From: Paenibacillus pasadenensis DSM 19293
Lineage (GTDB): Bacteria; Bacillota; Bacilli; Paenibacillales; Paenibacillaceae
DNA: 64,000 nt
Reading direction: 5' to 3'
Assembly (NCBI RefSeq): GCF_000422485.1
Contig: NZ_AULW01000001.1
Location: forward strand, 248,001 to 312,000
The notes below the pieces were generated by a model. That model was not told the DNA's origin. It did not search any database and saw only the letters and a program-made list of their open reading frames with translations. The translations under genes were made by a program, and so were the position numbers. Each line of letters starts with the position of its first letter. The stretch's first letter is position 1. This document shows, in pieces, positions 52,119 to 62,280 of the stretch.

Positions 52119-53987
52119 TCACTTTGGATCCTTGCTCTTCAAAACGTCGATCGCTCTCTCGAGAGGAATGATATCAAGATGGATCTGAGCCGCCTTCAAT
52201 ACATCCCCCGCCTTTTCCGCCCGCGTCGCCTCTTCCTTCAAAACCTGGATCTTCTGCTTCAAGACCATTCTTTCCGATTCTTTCTTGATGTCGAGAATGT
52301 TTGAAGGCACAAGCTCGAAATGAAGGGAGGAGCTGTCCTCATGAATGAGGATGGAAGAAGCGAGCTGCTCGAGACGATGGTCCTGAATCGAGCTGATAAA
52401 TCGGCTCGCATCCGGCTCGTTGCCTCCGGCGTAATAGGCATACAGATAAGCAGCCAACGCGACATGATCCTCAAGGATAAACGAATCGCCGAGCTGTTCG
52501 TAGACCGTCGATGCCACTTCCTTGTCATGCATCATGCAAGCCAGCAGATGTCGTTCCGCTCGTTTGAATAAAGGCGTGGTGTCCGTCCTCGCGGCCGAGG
52601 GCGCACGCCTTGTTTCATTCCTACCATTATTCCACGATTGATCGTTCTTATCCCTGTCCGGCCTCGTTTTCTGCCGCTCGCTCCAGATCTGGTGGCAGTC
52701 CTGCTTGAGCGACTCCAGAGACAGCTCGAACTCGCGGGAAAGCTCTTTCAGGTAAACTTCCTGCTCCGTACGGGAATCAAGCTCCGCCACTATGCCGACA
52801 GCTTCCATGACATAGTTCTTGCGGCCCTCTTCTCCTATGAGTGTATGATTCCGGCGCGAATATAAGAGCTTAAATTTGGTGACGGATACGGGATGCTCGA
52901 TGACTTCCCTCATGAACGTCTCGGCGCCGAACCGGGTAATATGCTCGTCCGGATCCATGCCTTTGGGCAGCACGGCGACGAGCGGCCGGACGCCGGCCTT
53001 CTCCAGGATCGGAATCGACTTCATCGCCGCCGCCTGGCCGGCATCGTCGCCGTCGTAGCAGAGGATCACCTCGTCCACCTCGCGCGCGAGCTGGGCCGCA
53101 TGATCGTCCGTCAGCGCGGTGCCCATCGCCGCCACGCCGTTCTTGACGCCGGCGGACCAGGCCTTGATGACGTCCATATATCCCTCGAACAGCACGGCGG
53201 ACCTCTTCTTGCGGAAGACGGACCGCGCCGCATGCAGCTGATAGAGCAGCTTGCTCTTGGCGAACAGGCGGGTTTCGGGGGTATTCAGGTATTTCGGCTT
53301 GGAGTCGTCCATGACGCGGCCTGCGAAGCCGCACACTTTGCCGTCCCGCGCCCGGATCGGAAACATGATGCGCGCACGGAACCGGTCTACATAACCGCTT
53401 CCATCGTTTTTCGCCGAAAGGAGGCCCGCTTTTTCCAGCAGCTCGGGCTCGTAGCCCCTCGATAGCAGAAATCTGGACAGCGTGTCCCATCCCTCCGGCG
53501 CGAAGCCGATGGAGAACTCGTCGATCAGCTTGCCGCTCATCCCCCGTCCGAGCAGATAGGCTCTCGCCTCCTGGCCCTGAGCGGAATTGTTGAGCAGATA
53601 ATGGTAGAACTTGGCCGCGAGCTCATGCGCCTCATAGGACTTGTCGAGCTCGGGGTCACGCGGCGAAGAGCCCTCGCCGGGCGCATCCCATGTAATGGGC
53701 ATCCCTGCCTCTTCCGCCAGATGGCGGACGGCTTCCGGGAAGGAGTAGCCCTCGATCTCTTCGATGAACCGAATGACATTGCCTCCCTTGCCGCAGCCGT
53801 AGCAATGAAAGATCTGCAGCTCGGGAGTGACCGTGAAGGAAGGCGTCCGCTCCGAATGGAACGGACAAAGCCCCTTCATATATTTGCCGTTTTTGGTCAG
53901 ATGAACGTACTTCCCGACGGTGTCCACAATTTCATGATTCCGGCGCACCTCTTCGATGACGCTTTCCGGTATCTTGCCGTATGCCAC
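52119..53987 (-). CDS. dnaG: DNA primase DnaG
   Basis: 622 residues. CHC2 zinc domain (CPFHSERTPSF, then HCYGCGKGG). The Toprim catalytic core has VLFEGYMDVIKAW and VILCYDGDDAGQAA. The C-terminal helicase-binding domain is present. It makes RNA primers for replication. GTG start with AAGGTGATG upstream; a 71-bp gap separates it from sigA. Confidence 0.98.
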   Translation of the reverse strand: MAYGKIPESVIEEVRRNHEIVDTVGKYVHLTKNGKYMKGLCPFHSERTPSFTVTPELQIFHCYGCGKGGNVIRFIEEIEGYSFPEAVRHLAEEAGMPITWDAPGEGSSPRDPELDKSYEAHELAAKFYHYLLNNSAQGQEARAYLLGRGMSGKLIDEFSIGFAPEGWDTLSRFLLSRGYEPELLEKAGLLSAKNDGSGYVDRFRARIMFPIRARDGKVCGFAGRVMDDSKPKYLNTPETRLFAKSKLLYQLHAARSVFRKKRSAVLFEGYMDVIKAWSAGVKNGVAAMGTALTDDHAAQLAREVDEVILCYDGDDAGQAAAMKSIPILEKAGVRPLVAVLPKGMDPDEHITRFGAETFMREVIEHPVSVTKFKLLYSRRNHTLIGEEGRKNYVMEAVGIVAELDSRTEQEVYLKELSREFELSLESLKQDCHQIWSERQKTRPDRDKNDQSWNNGRNETRRAPSAARTDTTPLFKRAERHLLACMMHDKEVASTVYEQLGDSFILEDHVALAAYLYAYYAGGNEPDASRFISSIQDHRLEQLASSILIHEDSSSLHFELVPSNILDIKKESERMVLKQKIQVLKEEATRAEKAGDVLKAAQIHLDIIPLERAIDVLKSKDPK

Positions 53988-54034
53988 TCGTTCATCACCT
54001 TCGTCCGAATAACACGTAATACTATTCGCTGGTC

Positions 54035-54502
54035 CTATTCTTTTTCCTGCCTGCCCTGCAAAAGTTTTGTCAGCTTTTGTTGAAAAGCCGCCCGGTCCTC
54101 CGCGGTCATCGCCTTCGGCCCTTTGGTCCGGCCTCCGCTTCGCCGGATGACGCTCTGCTCATGGCGCCTCGCCATCATCGAGTCGATCGTCTCGTTCCGG
54201 TAGCGATGGCCGCGGAAGCCGATCACCTCTGCCCCTTTGGCAAGCGCGATCGCCGCCAGGCCGTAGTCCCCGGTGACGACGATGTCGCCGCGCCGGACGC
54301 GGTTCAAAATATACAGATCCGCCGCCTGGCTGCTCCGGTCGACATGGGCGATCTCAAGCCCCGGCTCCGGCTCCAGCCGGTGGTCGTAGGACGAGACCAT
54401 CAGCACCGGCACGCCGAGCGGATAGGCGATGTCCATGATCTCCCGCTTGACCGGGCAGGCGTCCGCATCGACGACGATGCGGGTGCTTGCCTTTTCCTCC
54501 AT
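54035..54502 (-). CDS. yqxD: YaiI/YqxD family protein (DUF188)
   Basis: 155 residues of the PIN-like YaiI/YqxD family. Acidic conserved residues are in RIVVDADACPVKREI, and the family motif VVTGDYGLAAIALAKGAEVI and RGHRYRNETIDSMMARRH follow. A nuclease-like fold is inferred; no activity is established. It is placed before dnaG-sigA as in B. subtilis. The ATG at 54502 starts at the family N-terminus; the frame extends 50 codons further into the ppsR end. Confidence 0.92.
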   Translation of the reverse strand: MEEKASTRIVVDADACPVKREIMDIAYPLGVPVLMVSSYDHRLEPEPGLEIAHVDRSSQAADLYILNRVRRGDIVVTGDYGLAAIALAKGAEVIGFRGHRYRNETIDSMMARRHEQSVIRRSGGRTKGPKAMTAEDRAAFQQKLTKLLQGRQEKE

Positions 54503-54545
54503 GCGCTTCCCCGCCTTTCGGCCGCGGCCGGCTCCGGGCGATCCG

Positions 54546-55361
54546 TCAGCTGCTGCGGATCCGCTCCATGATGATGCTGGCCGTCTCCTCGACCGCCCGA
54601 TGCGACACGTCCATCGTGAAGCAGCCGATCCGGTCGGTGATTCCTTTGGCATAGGCCAGCTCGCGCTCGATCCGCTCGGAAGTGGCGTAAGAAGCGCTGT
54701 CCGGAAGGCCGAGCGCCTTCAGCCGCTCCTTACGGATGACATTGAGGTAATGCACGCCGATCGTCAGGCCGATGACGCGCTCCTTCGGTATCGTGAACAG
54801 CTCGTCCGGAGGCTTCAGCTCCGGCACGAGCGGAACGTTGGCCACCTTGTACTTCTTGTGGGCGAGATACATCGACAGCGGCGTCTTCGACGTGCGCGAC
54901 ACGCCGACAAGCACGATGTCCGCTTTTTTGATGCCGGTCGTATCTCTCGCATCGTCGTATTTGACCGCGAACTCGACCGCTTCCACCTTGCGGAAGTAAT
55001 CCTCGTCGAGCACATGGTTCAGCCCCGGCTCCTGCCGGGACGGCATGCCCGTCTTGCGTTCGAGGCTGTGGATCAGCGGGCCGAGCAGATCGATCGCCTC
55101 GACCCCGCTCCCGTCCGCCAGACGGACCATCGCCTCTCTCAGATGCGGCAGCACGAGCGTGTAGAGGACGATCGCGCCGTTGCCGCGCGCGAGCTCCACC
55201 ACCTTGGCCAGCGCCGTCTCGTCGGCGATGAAGGGCGCCCGGCGGATCTGCGGCACGATCGGGTGGAACTGCGCCGCGGCGGCGCGCACGACCAGATCGC
55301 CCGTATCTCCCGCCGAGTCGGATACGACATAGACAATGACATCCCGCTCGTATGCGCTCAC
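54546..55361 (-). CDS. ppsR: PEP synthase/PPDK regulatory kinase-phosphorylase (DUF299)
   Basis: 271 residues. Bifunctional Ser/Thr kinase and phosphorylase that turns pyruvate phosphate dikinase or PEP synthase off and on (YqfL in B. subtilis, later tied to CcpN control of gluconeogenic genes). The N-terminus YVVSDSAGDTGDLVVRAA and the P-loop-like VGVSRTSKTPLSMYLA are conserved, and RERLKALGLPDSASYA follows. The GTG at 55361 is 9 nt after AAAGGAG. The ccpN gene that precedes it in B. subtilis is absent. Confidence 0.94.
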   Translation of the reverse strand: MSAYERDVIVYVVSDSAGDTGDLVVRAAAAQFHPIVPQIRRAPFIADETALAKVVELARGNGAIVLYTLVLPHLREAMVRLADGSGVEAIDLLGPLIHSLERKTGMPSRQEPGLNHVLDEDYFRKVEAVEFAVKYDDARDTTGIKKADIVLVGVSRTSKTPLSMYLAHKKYKVANVPLVPELKPPDELFTIPKERVIGLTIGVHYLNVIRKERLKALGLPDSASYATSERIERELAYAKGITDRIGCFTMDVSHRAVEETASIIMERIRSS

Positions 55362-55398
55362 GTCGCCACTCTCCTTTGGATCAGATGGGACCCCCGGA

Positions 55399-57486
55399 TC
55401 AAGCCCAGACAAGCTTCGAGAAGTCCGCGTACCGCGCGGCGTCTCGGGAGATGGCCGACAGCAGCGCCAGCCGGTTGCGGCGGACGGCTTCGTCCTCCGC
55501 CATGACCATGACGGAGTCGAAGAAGGCGGTGATCGGCTCGCGCAGCTCCGTCAGCAGGCCGAGCGCCGTCGCGGCGTCTCCGGCTTCCAAGGCTTTGCGG
55601 TACGGGCCGGACACATGCTCGTAGGCTTCATGCAGGCCGCGCTCCGCTCCCGCTTCGAGCCGGGAGGCGTCGACGGCGGCATCCGATTCGGCCTTGGCCG
55701 CGAGGTTGGCGCTGCGCGTGAGCGCGTCGACGACCGTCTTGAACTCGCCTTGCTCCGGTCCCGCGGCCCGCGCCAGCAGGATCGCGGCCCGCTTCACGGT
55801 CAGCGTCAGATCGTCGAAGCCGGCGGCGAGCGCCGCTTCGATCACGTCGTAGCGGTTGCCTTGCTCGGTCAGCACGTTTTTCAAGCGCAGCGCGAAGAAA
55901 TCGTACAGCTCTTTACGAATGTCGCTGCGGCTTCGTTTCAGGCCGCGCTGCTCATGGATGTCCAGCGCCAGGTCGAACAGCTCTCCGAGACGAACCGGCA
56001 GCTCATGCGCCATCAGCGTCTGCACGATGCCCGCCGCCTGGCGGCGCAGCGCGTACGGATCCTGCGAGCCGGTCGGAACGATGCCGATCGAGAAGCAGCC
56101 GACGATCGTGTCGAGCTTGTCGGCGAGGCTCACGAGCGCGCCGGGCTGCGAGGCGGGAGCCGTGTCTCCGGAGAAGCGCGGCTGATAGTGCTCGTTGATC
56201 GCCTTGGCGACGGCCTCGTCCTCGCCGGCCTTGCGGGCGTAGTCCTCGCCCATGATGCCTTGCAGCTCCGGGAATTCGTAGACCATCTGGGTCACGAGGT
56301 CGAACTTGCAGATCTCCGCGGCGCGCGCGGCGGCCGCGGCGGCATGCGGCTCGGCGCTTGCGGCGGCCGCGATGCGGCCCGTCAAGGCGACGATGCGGCC
56401 GACCTTGTCGGCTACCGTGCCGAGCTCCTCGTGATAGACGATCGTCTCCAGCTTGCGGAGCGCGTCGGCGATATGGAGCTTCTGGTCCTCGGCATAGAAG
56501 AATTTCGCATCCGACAACCGGGCCCGCAGCACCTTCTCGTTGCCCTTGGCGACATTCTCAAGCGACACGGCGTCGCCGTTGCGCACCGTCACGAAGAACG
56601 GCAGCAGCTTGCCGGCGCTGTCCAGCACCGGGAAGTAGCGCTGATGCTCGCGCATCGAGGTGATCAGCACCTCCTGCGGGATGTCGAGGAAGGCCGGGTC
56701 GAACGAGCCGAACAGCACGGTCGGCGTCTCGACGAGGAACAGCACCTCCTCGAGCAGGTCGTCCTTGATCGAGATCGTCCAGCCTTTTTCGGCGGCCAGC
56801 GCCTCGATACCTTCCACGATCAGCCGCTCTCGCTCCGCGATGTCGACGATGACATGCTGGCTGCGCAGCGCCTCCACGTAGGCGGCCGGCTCGGCCACGG
56901 CCGTCTCCTCGCCGAGGAAGCGATGGCCGCGGGAGACGTTTCCGCTTCTCACGCCGGCGATCTCCAGCGGCACGACGTCCGTGCCGTACAGCGCGAGCAG
57001 CCATTTGATCGGACGGACGAACTTCAGCTCGTACGAGCCCCAGCGCATGTTTTTCGGGAAGGTCATCGCATGCACGATTCCGTCAAGCCCGTCCGACAGC
57101 ACGGAAGCCGTGTCCACGCCGAGGCTCGACTTGACCGCATAGACATACTCGACGCCGGCCAGCTCCTTGAAGAAAAGCTGCTCCGGCTCTACGCCCTGGC
57201 TGCGGGCGAAGCCGAGCGCCGCCTTGCTCCAGCCGCCTTCGGCGTCCTGGGCGATCTTGCGGGACGGCCCCTTGACCTCCTCGCTCACATCCGACTGCTT
57301 CTCCTCCACCGCGCGCGCCAGCACCGCCAGCCGCCGCGGAGTCGCATAGGCGGTCACACCGCCATGGCCGATGCGGGAGTCGGCGAGCCACTTCTCGACG
57401 CGCTCGCGAAGCTGATTGACCGCGGCGCGCACGAAGCGGGCCGGCACTTCCTCGAGGCCGATCTCGAACAGCAGGTCCTTAGCCAT
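55399..57486 (-). CDS. glyS: Glycyl-tRNA synthetase beta subunit
   Basis: 695 residues, the tRNA-binding and editing-like subunit of the alpha2beta2 enzyme. It starts [21 protein letters not shown], has the central HD-like region and ends in the anticodon-binding/DALR-like domain. It overlaps the glyQ stop by 8 bp, so translation is coupled. Expression should follow the glyQ T-box. Confidence 0.98.
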   Translation of the reverse strand: MAKDLLFEIGLEEVPARFVRAAVNQLRERVEKWLADSRIGHGGVTAYATPRRLAVLARAVEEKQSDVSEEVKGPSRKIAQDAEGGWSKAALGFARSQGVEPEQLFFKELAGVEYVYAVKSSLGVDTASVLSDGLDGIVHAMTFPKNMRWGSYELKFVRPIKWLLALYGTDVVPLEIAGVRSGNVSRGHRFLGEETAVAEPAAYVEALRSQHVIVDIAERERLIVEGIEALAAEKGWTISIKDDLLEEVLFLVETPTVLFGSFDPAFLDIPQEVLITSMREHQRYFPVLDSAGKLLPFFVTVRNGDAVSLENVAKGNEKVLRARLSDAKFFYAEDQKLHIADALRKLETIVYHEELGTVADKVGRIVALTGRIAAAASAEPHAAAAAARAAEICKFDLVTQMVYEFPELQGIMGEDYARKAGEDEAVAKAINEHYQPRFSGDTAPASQPGALVSLADKLDTIVGCFSIGIVPTGSQDPYALRRQAAGIVQTLMAHELPVRLGELFDLALDIHEQRGLKRSRSDIRKELYDFFALRLKNVLTEQGNRYDVIEAALAAGFDDLTLTVKRAAILLARAAGPEQGEFKTVVDALTRSANLAAKAESDAAVDASRLEAGAERGLHEAYEHVSGPYRKALEAGDAATALGLLTELREPITAFFDSVMVMAEDEAVRRNRLALLSAISRDAARYADFSKLVWA

Positions 57487-58366
57487 TCGCGTCCACTCCT
57501 TTCTTGAGCAGCGGGAATCCGAGCCGCTCCCTCTCCTCCAGATACGTCGCCGCGCAAGAGCGGGCGAGATTGCGCACGCGCTGGATGTAGCCGGTCCGCT
57601 CCGTCACGCTGATCGAGCCGCGGGCGTCCAGCAGGTTGAACGCATGGGAGCACTTGAGCACATAATCGTACGCCGGGAAGACGAGGTTCTGCTCCATCGC
57701 GCGGCGCGCCTCCTCCTCGTACATCGAGAACAGCTTGAACAGCATGTCCGAATCGCTGATCTCGAACGTGTACTTGGAATGCTCGTACTCCGGCTGCAGG
57801 AACACGTCGCCGTAGGTGACCCCTTCGACCCACTCGAGGTCGAACACGTTCTCCTTGTCCTGGATGTAGGAAGCGAGCCGCTCCATGCCATAGGTGATCT
57901 CGACCGCGACCGGACTCGCGTCGATGCCGCCCACCTGCTGGAAATACGTGAACTGCGTGATCTCCATGCCGTCCAGCCATACTTCCCAGCCGAGTCCCCA
58001 GGCGCCGAGCGTCGGCGACTCCCAGTTGTCCTCGACGAAGCGGATGTCATGATGCAGCGGGTCGATGCCGAGGCGCTTCAGGCTCTCGAGATAGAGCTCC
58101 TGGATGTTGTCCGGCGACGGCTTGAGGATGACCTGGAACTGATGATGCTGGTACAGACGGTTCGGGTTCTCCCCGTAGCGGCCGTCCGCCGGGCGGCGGG
58201 AAGGCTCCACATAGGCGACGTTCCACGGCTCCGGTCCGATGGAGCGGAGGAACGTCATCGGGTTCATCGTGCCCGCGCCCTTCTCCGTGTCGTAGGGCTG
58301 CACGAGGATGCAGTTCTGCTCGGCCCAGAACTGCTGCAGCGTCAGAATCATGCCTTGGAAATTCAT
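57479..58366 (-). CDS. glyQ: Glycyl-tRNA synthetase alpha subunit
   Basis: 295 residues, identical in length to B. subtilis GlyQ. Class II catalytic core, with [39 protein letters not shown] and [24 protein letters not shown]. It makes glycyl-tRNA with GlyS. The ATG at 58366 matches the family start; the GTG at 58378 is too close to the AAAGGAG site. A glycine T-box leader precedes it. Confidence 0.98.
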   Translation of the reverse strand: MNFQGMILTLQQFWAEQNCILVQPYDTEKGAGTMNPMTFLRSIGPEPWNVAYVEPSRRPADGRYGENPNRLYQHHQFQVILKPSPDNIQELYLESLKRLGIDPLHHDIRFVEDNWESPTLGAWGLGWEVWLDGMEITQFTYFQQVGGIDASPVAVEITYGMERLASYIQDKENVFDLEWVEGVTYGDVFLQPEYEHSKYTFEISDSDMLFKLFSMYEEEARRAMEQNLVFPAYDYVLKCSHAFNLLDARGSISVTERTGYIQRVRNLARSCAATYLEERERLGFPLLKKGVDANG

Positions 58367-58427
58367 GCTTGTGGCCACTCTCCTTTAATGGAATCTTGGA
58401 AAAATCAGCAGCCGTCCGGAAGACGCC

Positions 58428-58684
58428 AAAAAAACTCCCGCCTCCTACGTCTGCGACACAGACGTAGGGACGAGAGCTTGCATCTCCCGCGGTTCCACCC
58501 TACTTGGCTTCTCCGTCCGCCTCGGCGGCGCGCTTCGAAGCCCGCTTTCCTCACTTGCACGCACTCCGGAGTGCCCTCGCCTGCGCTTCCGGCCGGGCTC
58601 CCACCGCCCCCGGCTCGCTGTTCCCGCTTTGGAATTCGGAAGATCAGCAGACTACCTTCTCCATCATCGTTCGTTCGAGCATAT
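58428..58684 (-). promoter_or_regulatory. Glycine T-box riboswitch of glyQS
   Basis: The T-box core AGGGTGGAACCGCGGGAG (58486-58503) is intact. The TGGA in it complements the UCCA 3' end of tRNA-Gly, whose discriminator base is U. Downstream the terminator stem is CTCTCGTC...CTACGTCTG with CAGACGTAG...GGCGGGAG, then seven T (58428-58476). Uncharged tRNA-Gly should favour the antiterminator. Stem I fills the upstream 180 nt; I could not fix its specifier loop. Confidence 0.92.
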
Positions 58685-58690
58685 TTTCCC

Positions 58691-58719
58691 ATTGTAACCG
58701 TTCGCCCAGTCGCTGTCAA
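58691..58719 (-). promoter_or_regulatory. SigmaA promoter of glyQS
   Basis: TTGACA, exactly 17 bp, TACAAT, the best match to consensus in the window. It overlaps the recO stop codon, so glyQS is separate from the era-recO unit. Confidence 0.88.
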
Positions 58720-59549
58720 GCTTCCGGAGCATCCTCCTGCGCTGCCCGCTCCTGCGCCCGTAGCCGCCGGCGCTCGGCCGCTTCGGCGGCCGATGCCGGC
58801 ATCGGCTCGTTCATCCGCTCCAGCTGGTCGAGGAAGCCGCGCGTCTTGAGCCGCAGATCGAGATGGGCATCCATGAGCGAGCGCAGCGCCGCCTTCAGCT
58901 GCTGCCGCGTCTCCGGGCGCACCTGGATGGAGCCGAGACGCCGCAGGTCGATCGCTCCGAACAGCCGCAGCAGCTTCAGCGCCCCCTCTTCCAGCGGAAA
59001 CGCCTGCGGGTCGCGATGGCGGCAGCGGGGACAGAGCAGTCCGCCGCCCGCCGCGCTCAGCCGGAACGGCCCGCGGTCCGAGCCGCAGCCGACGCAGACG
59101 TCCAGCTGCGGGGCATAACCGGCCGCTTCGAGAATCTTCATCTCGAACAGATGGATGACGACGCTCGGGTCCTTCCCTTCCCGCAGCGCGTCATAGCACG
59201 CCTTGAGCTGATGGTACAGATAAGCGCCCGCTTCGTCGTCCTGGAACGCCCGATCACATAGCTCGGCCGCATAGGCCGCATAGGCGGACAGCTCGAGATC
59301 CTCGCGCAGCCGATGGTTCGACTCCAGAATCTCGCCTCCGTTCAGCTGTCCCAGTCCGGCGTTGCGAAAATAGACGAACTCGCCGTGCGTGAACGGCTGC
59401 ACGAGCGACGAGTGGCGGCTGCGCACCTTTTTCGCGCCGCGGGCCATGATGCCCGCCTTGCCGGCCGAATCGGTCAGCAGCGTGACGATCTTGTTGCCTT
59501 CGCCGTAATCCGTGCTGCGGATGACGATGCCTTCCACCCGGTAGATCAA
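58716..59549 (-). CDS. recO: DNA repair protein RecO (TTG start)
   Basis: 277 residues. N-terminal OB fold (YRVEGIVIRSTDYGEGNKIV), then a helical domain. The zinc-finger region CVGCGSDRGPFRLSAAGG, LLCPRC is intact. RecO loads RecA on SSB-coated DNA with RecR. The TTG at 59549 follows GGAAGGGGG. The C-terminus has an extra Glu/Arg/Ala-rich helix of about 20 residues compared with B. subtilis (255). The frame continues upstream to 59714 without support. Confidence 0.95.
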   Translation of the reverse strand: MIYRVEGIVIRSTDYGEGNKIVTLLTDSAGKAGIMARGAKKVRSRHSSLVQPFTHGEFVYFRNAGLGQLNGGEILESNHRLREDLELSAYAAYAAELCDRAFQDDEAGAYLYHQLKACYDALREGKDPSVVIHLFEMKILEAAGYAPQLDVCVGCGSDRGPFRLSAAGGGLLCPRCRHRDPQAFPLEEGALKLLRLFGAIDLRRLGSIQVRPETRQQLKAALRSLMDAHLDLRLKTRGFLDQLERMNEPMPASAAEAAERRRLRAQERAAQEDAPEA

Positions 59550-59692
59550 TCGTCTTCCCCCTTCCTGCTCGCGGACGTATGGAGGCGACGACGGGCAGGC
59601 ATGACATGCCAAAACCGCCCGGAGCGCTGTGCTCCGGGCGGGCCCGAACGGCTTCGGAAAGCCGCATCTGCAGAATGGCCGACGAACGGACG

Positions 59693-59866
59693 TCAGACCG
59701 TCAACGTCCCCCATGTCGCCTCATCGGCCGCCTCCTGCGCGGCGGCTTCCGCCGCGGCCGCCGCTTCGGCGCTTCCCGCCTCGCGAACCTGATCCACTTC
59801 CTTGTAAAGCAAAAACGACTCAACATCACCGGTCATCGCAAAGTACGTCCACGAAAAATCCCGCAT
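59693..59866 (-). CDS. yqzL: YqzL-like small protein
   Basis: 57 residues starting MRDFSWTYFAMTGDVESFLL and YKEVDQV, matching the YqzL family (47 residues in B. subtilis) in start, length and position between era and recO. The C-terminal 25 residues are nearly all Ala and Glu (AEAAAAAEAAAQEAADEA). Function unknown. The ATG at 59866 has AAAGGAAG upstream. Confidence 0.85.
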   Translation of the reverse strand: MRDFSWTYFAMTGDVESFLLYKEVDQVREAGSAEAAAAAEAAAQEAADEATWGTLTV

Positions 59867-59976
59867 GCCGCCATCTTCCTTTCGCTTTCCAAAGTGGTGC
59901 GGCTACCCGCGTCTGGCACTCTTAGCATGCGAAAAAGGAAAGGGGGCTATGCTGTCAAAAAGCGGGAAACGTCCGG

Positions 59977-60903
59977 CTATTCGTTGCGGAAGCCGAGATC
60001 GCGCAGGACGCGGTCCTGGTTGCGCCAGTCCTTCTTGACCTTGACCCACAGCTCGAGGAAGGTCTTGGAGCCGAGCAGCTTCTCGATGTCGCGCCGCGCC
60101 TGCTTGCCGACTTCCTTGAGCAGCGCGCCTTGCTTGCCGATGATGATGCCCTTCTGCGAATCGCGCTCGACGAAGATGACCGCGCCGATATGGACGACGC
60201 CGTTCTCCTGGACCTTCATGCTCTCGATCGTCACGGCGATGGAATGCGGAATCTCCTCGCGCGTCATCTGCAGGATCTTCTCGCGGATCATCTCGGCGCA
60301 GACGAACTGCTCCGGATGGTCTGTCACCTGGTCGGCGGGATAATACTGAGGTCCCTCCGGCAGGTAGCGGTCGATCTGGTCGAGCAGCCGCTCGACGTTG
60401 CTGCCCTGCAGCGCCGAGATCGGGATGATTTCCGCGAAGTCGTACCTGTCCTTGTACTCGATGATCGTTTTCATCAGCTTCTCGTCGTCGATCTTGTCGA
60501 TCTTGTTGAGGATGAGGAATACCGGCGTCTTGACCGACTTGAGCCGCTCGATGATGAAGCGGTCGCCGCCGCCGTAGCCCTCCGCCACGTCGACGAGGAA
60601 CAGGATCGCCTCCACCTCGAACAGCGCGCCTTCCGCCGCCTTGACCATATAGTCGCCGAGCTTGGAGTTCGGCTTGTGGATGCCCGGCGTATCGAGAAAG
60701 ACGATCTGCGAATTGTCGCGCGTCAGCACGCCGTGGATCTTGTTGCGCGTCGTCTGCGGCTTGTCCGACATGATGGCGATCTTTTGGCCGATCATCCGGT
60801 TCATGAGCGTCGACTTGCCGACGTTCGGCCGGCCGACGATGCCGACGAACCCGGAGCGGAACTTCGCCTCGGAGCCTTTTTTGCTGCCTGCCGCGTTCGC
60901 CAT
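59977..60903 (-). CDS. era: GTPase Era
   Basis: 308 residues. G1 [15 protein letters not shown]3 DTPGIH and G4 NKIDK are intact, followed by the KH RNA-binding domain ([24 protein letters not shown]). It binds 16S rRNA near its 3' end and assists 30S maturation and cell-cycle control. The ATG at 60903 is shared with the last base of the cdd stop. AAGGGGG lies 9-10 nt upstream. Confidence 0.98.
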   Translation of the reverse strand: MANAAGSKKGSEAKFRSGFVGIVGRPNVGKSTLMNRMIGQKIAIMSDKPQTTRNKIHGVLTRDNSQIVFLDTPGIHKPNSKLGDYMVKAAEGALFEVEAILFLVDVAEGYGGGDRFIIERLKSVKTPVFLILNKIDKIDDEKLMKTIIEYKDRYDFAEIIPISALQGSNVERLLDQIDRYLPEGPQYYPADQVTDHPEQFVCAEMIREKILQMTREEIPHSIAVTIESMKVQENGVVHIGAVIFVERDSQKGIIIGKQGALLKEVGKQARRDIEKLLGSKTFLELWVKVKKDWRNQDRVLRDLGFRNE

Positions 60904-61355
60904 CAGCGCTCGTCCCCCTTGTCGTCCATGCGGCTCTCTTCCAGCGAAAAGGCTCCCGGAAGCAGCTCGGCGACGGTCATGACGGCCTGGTCGCCTTTGA
61001 GATTCGTCATGACGACCGGCATGTCCGGCCGGCACAGCTCGGACAGCACCTGACGGCAGACGCCGCAGGGCGAGATCGGCCCCGGCGTGTCGCCGACGAC
61101 GAGGATCGCCTGGAACGAGCGGGGCTCGCAGCCGTCGGCAATCGCCCGGAACAGCGCCGTGCGCTCCGCGCAGTTGCCGGGGCTGTAGGCTCCGTTCTCG
61201 ACGTTGCAGCCTTGGTGGATGCGGCCATGCTCGTCCAGCAAGGCGGCGCCTACGTGGAATTTGGAATAAGGAACGTACGCGCGGCTCATCGCCTGGCGCG
61301 CAGGTTCGGACAGCTGCTGTAGCAGCTTGTCGATCGGTTGGTTGGTCGGGCTCAT
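60903..61355 (-). CDS. cdd: Cytidine deaminase
   Basis: 150 residues. Zinc motif [20 protein letters not shown] (HCAE-type: CAE with catalytic Glu) and [12 protein letters not shown] are intact. It deaminates cytidine and deoxycytidine for pyrimidine salvage. The ATG at 61355 follows AAGGAGAG. It is about 15 residues longer at the C-terminus than B. subtilis Cdd (136), with an acidic tail. Confidence 0.97.
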   Translation of the reverse strand: MSPTNQPIDKLLQQLSEPARQAMSRAYVPYSKFHVGAALLDEHGRIHQGCNVENGAYSPGNCAERTALFRAIADGCEPRSFQAILVVGDTPGPISPCGVCRQVLSELCRPDMPVVMTNLKGDQAVMTVAELLPGAFSLEESRMDDKGDER

Positions 61356-61400
61356 GTATTCTCTCCTTGGCCGGTCCTTCAGGACCGGATTCAATCACTT

Positions 61401-61769
61401 CTAAACGGCCAGAAGCCGCCATAGCGGCGGCCCCAGCACAAGCAGCCCGATGACGGCCGAGGCGGCGGCGCAGACGAGCACCGCGCCGGAAGCCGCGTCC
61501 TTGGCCGCCTTGGCGAGCGGGTGAATGCTGCCGCCGGCTGCGAGATCCACCGCCCGTTCGACGGCGGTGTTCAGCAGCTCGGCCGCCAGCACGAGCGCGA
61601 TCGCCAGCAAAATCGCCGCCCATTCCAGCGGACCGATGCGCAGCCAGGCGGCTATGACGATGGCGGCCGTGGCGGCGGCCAGATGGACGCGCAGGTTGCG
61701 CTCGCTGCGGATCGAGGCGGCGATGCCGGCGCATGCGTCCGCCAAGCTGTCGCGGAACGGCCTTGCCAT
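61401..61769 (-). CDS. dgkA: Undecaprenol kinase (DgkA-like)
   Basis: 122 residues, three membrane helices. The DgkA signature [18 protein letters not shown] and [17 protein letters not shown] are present. Gram-positive DgkA phosphorylates undecaprenol, which recycles the carrier used by mraY and the wall pathway. It lies between ybeY and cdd, the usual order. Confidence 0.95.
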   Translation of the reverse strand: MARPFRDSLADACAGIAASIRSERNLRVHLAAATAAIVIAAWLRIGPLEWAAILLAIALVLAAELLNTAVERAVDLAAGGSIHPLAKAAKDAASGAVLVCAAASAVIGLLVLGPPLWRLLAV

Positions 61770-61779
61770 GGCGGCCGCC

Positions 61780-62280
61780 CTATTCCCGCGTCAAGCCGGC
61801 CTGCTGCAGGACGGCCTCCTGCTTGGCCGTCATGACGGCTTCGGCCTCGGCATCCTGATGATCGTAGCCGATCAGGTGCAGGAAGCCGTGCACGAACAGG
61901 AAGCCGAGCTCCCGCTCCAGCGAGTGGCCGTATTCTTCCGCCTGGCGGACCGCCGTCTCGACGGAGATGATGATGTCGCCGAGCGGCTCGCTGACCGGCA
62001 GCTCGTCGGCCTCGTCCTCGACCTCGTACACGATGCCGAGCTCGTCCTCGCCGTCTTCCTGCATTGCGAAGCTGAGCACGTCGGTCGGCCGGTCGATGCC
62101 GCGATAGTCGCGGTTCAGCTCATGGATGCGCGCGTCGTCGACAAACGTCACCGCCACCTCTCCGTCCTCGATGCCTTCGGCTCGCGCCGCCAGCTCCAGC
62201 AGCCGTTCGAGCCGCTTCCCCCACTCCACGGGAATTTCGACCGCGTCCTGCTCATTGCTCCAATCCATCGTCACGCTCAT
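61780..62280 (-). CDS. ybeY: rRNA maturation endonuclease YbeY
   Basis: 166 residues. The zinc motif [17 protein letters not shown] (HxxxHxxxxxH) is intact, preceded by LSFAMQED and [12 protein letters not shown]. It acts in 16S rRNA 3'-end processing and ribosome quality control. The ATG at 62280 has AAAGGAGAAG upstream. It overlaps the pgpH stop by 4 bp (ATGA). Confidence 0.97.
   Translation of the reverse strand: MSVTMDWSNEQDAVEIPVEWGKRLERLLELAARAEGIEDGEVAVTFVDDARIHELNRDYRGIDRPTDVLSFAMQEDGEDELGIVYEVEDEADELPVSEPLGDIIISVETAVRQAEEYGHSLERELGFLFVHGFLHLIGYDHQDAEAEAVMTAKQEAVLQQAGLTRE

Noticed and set aside
60904-61734. 585-residue extended Era
   Set aside because: The upstream 277 codons are antiphase cdd and dgkA sequence. 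Era begins at the conserved ATG at 60903.
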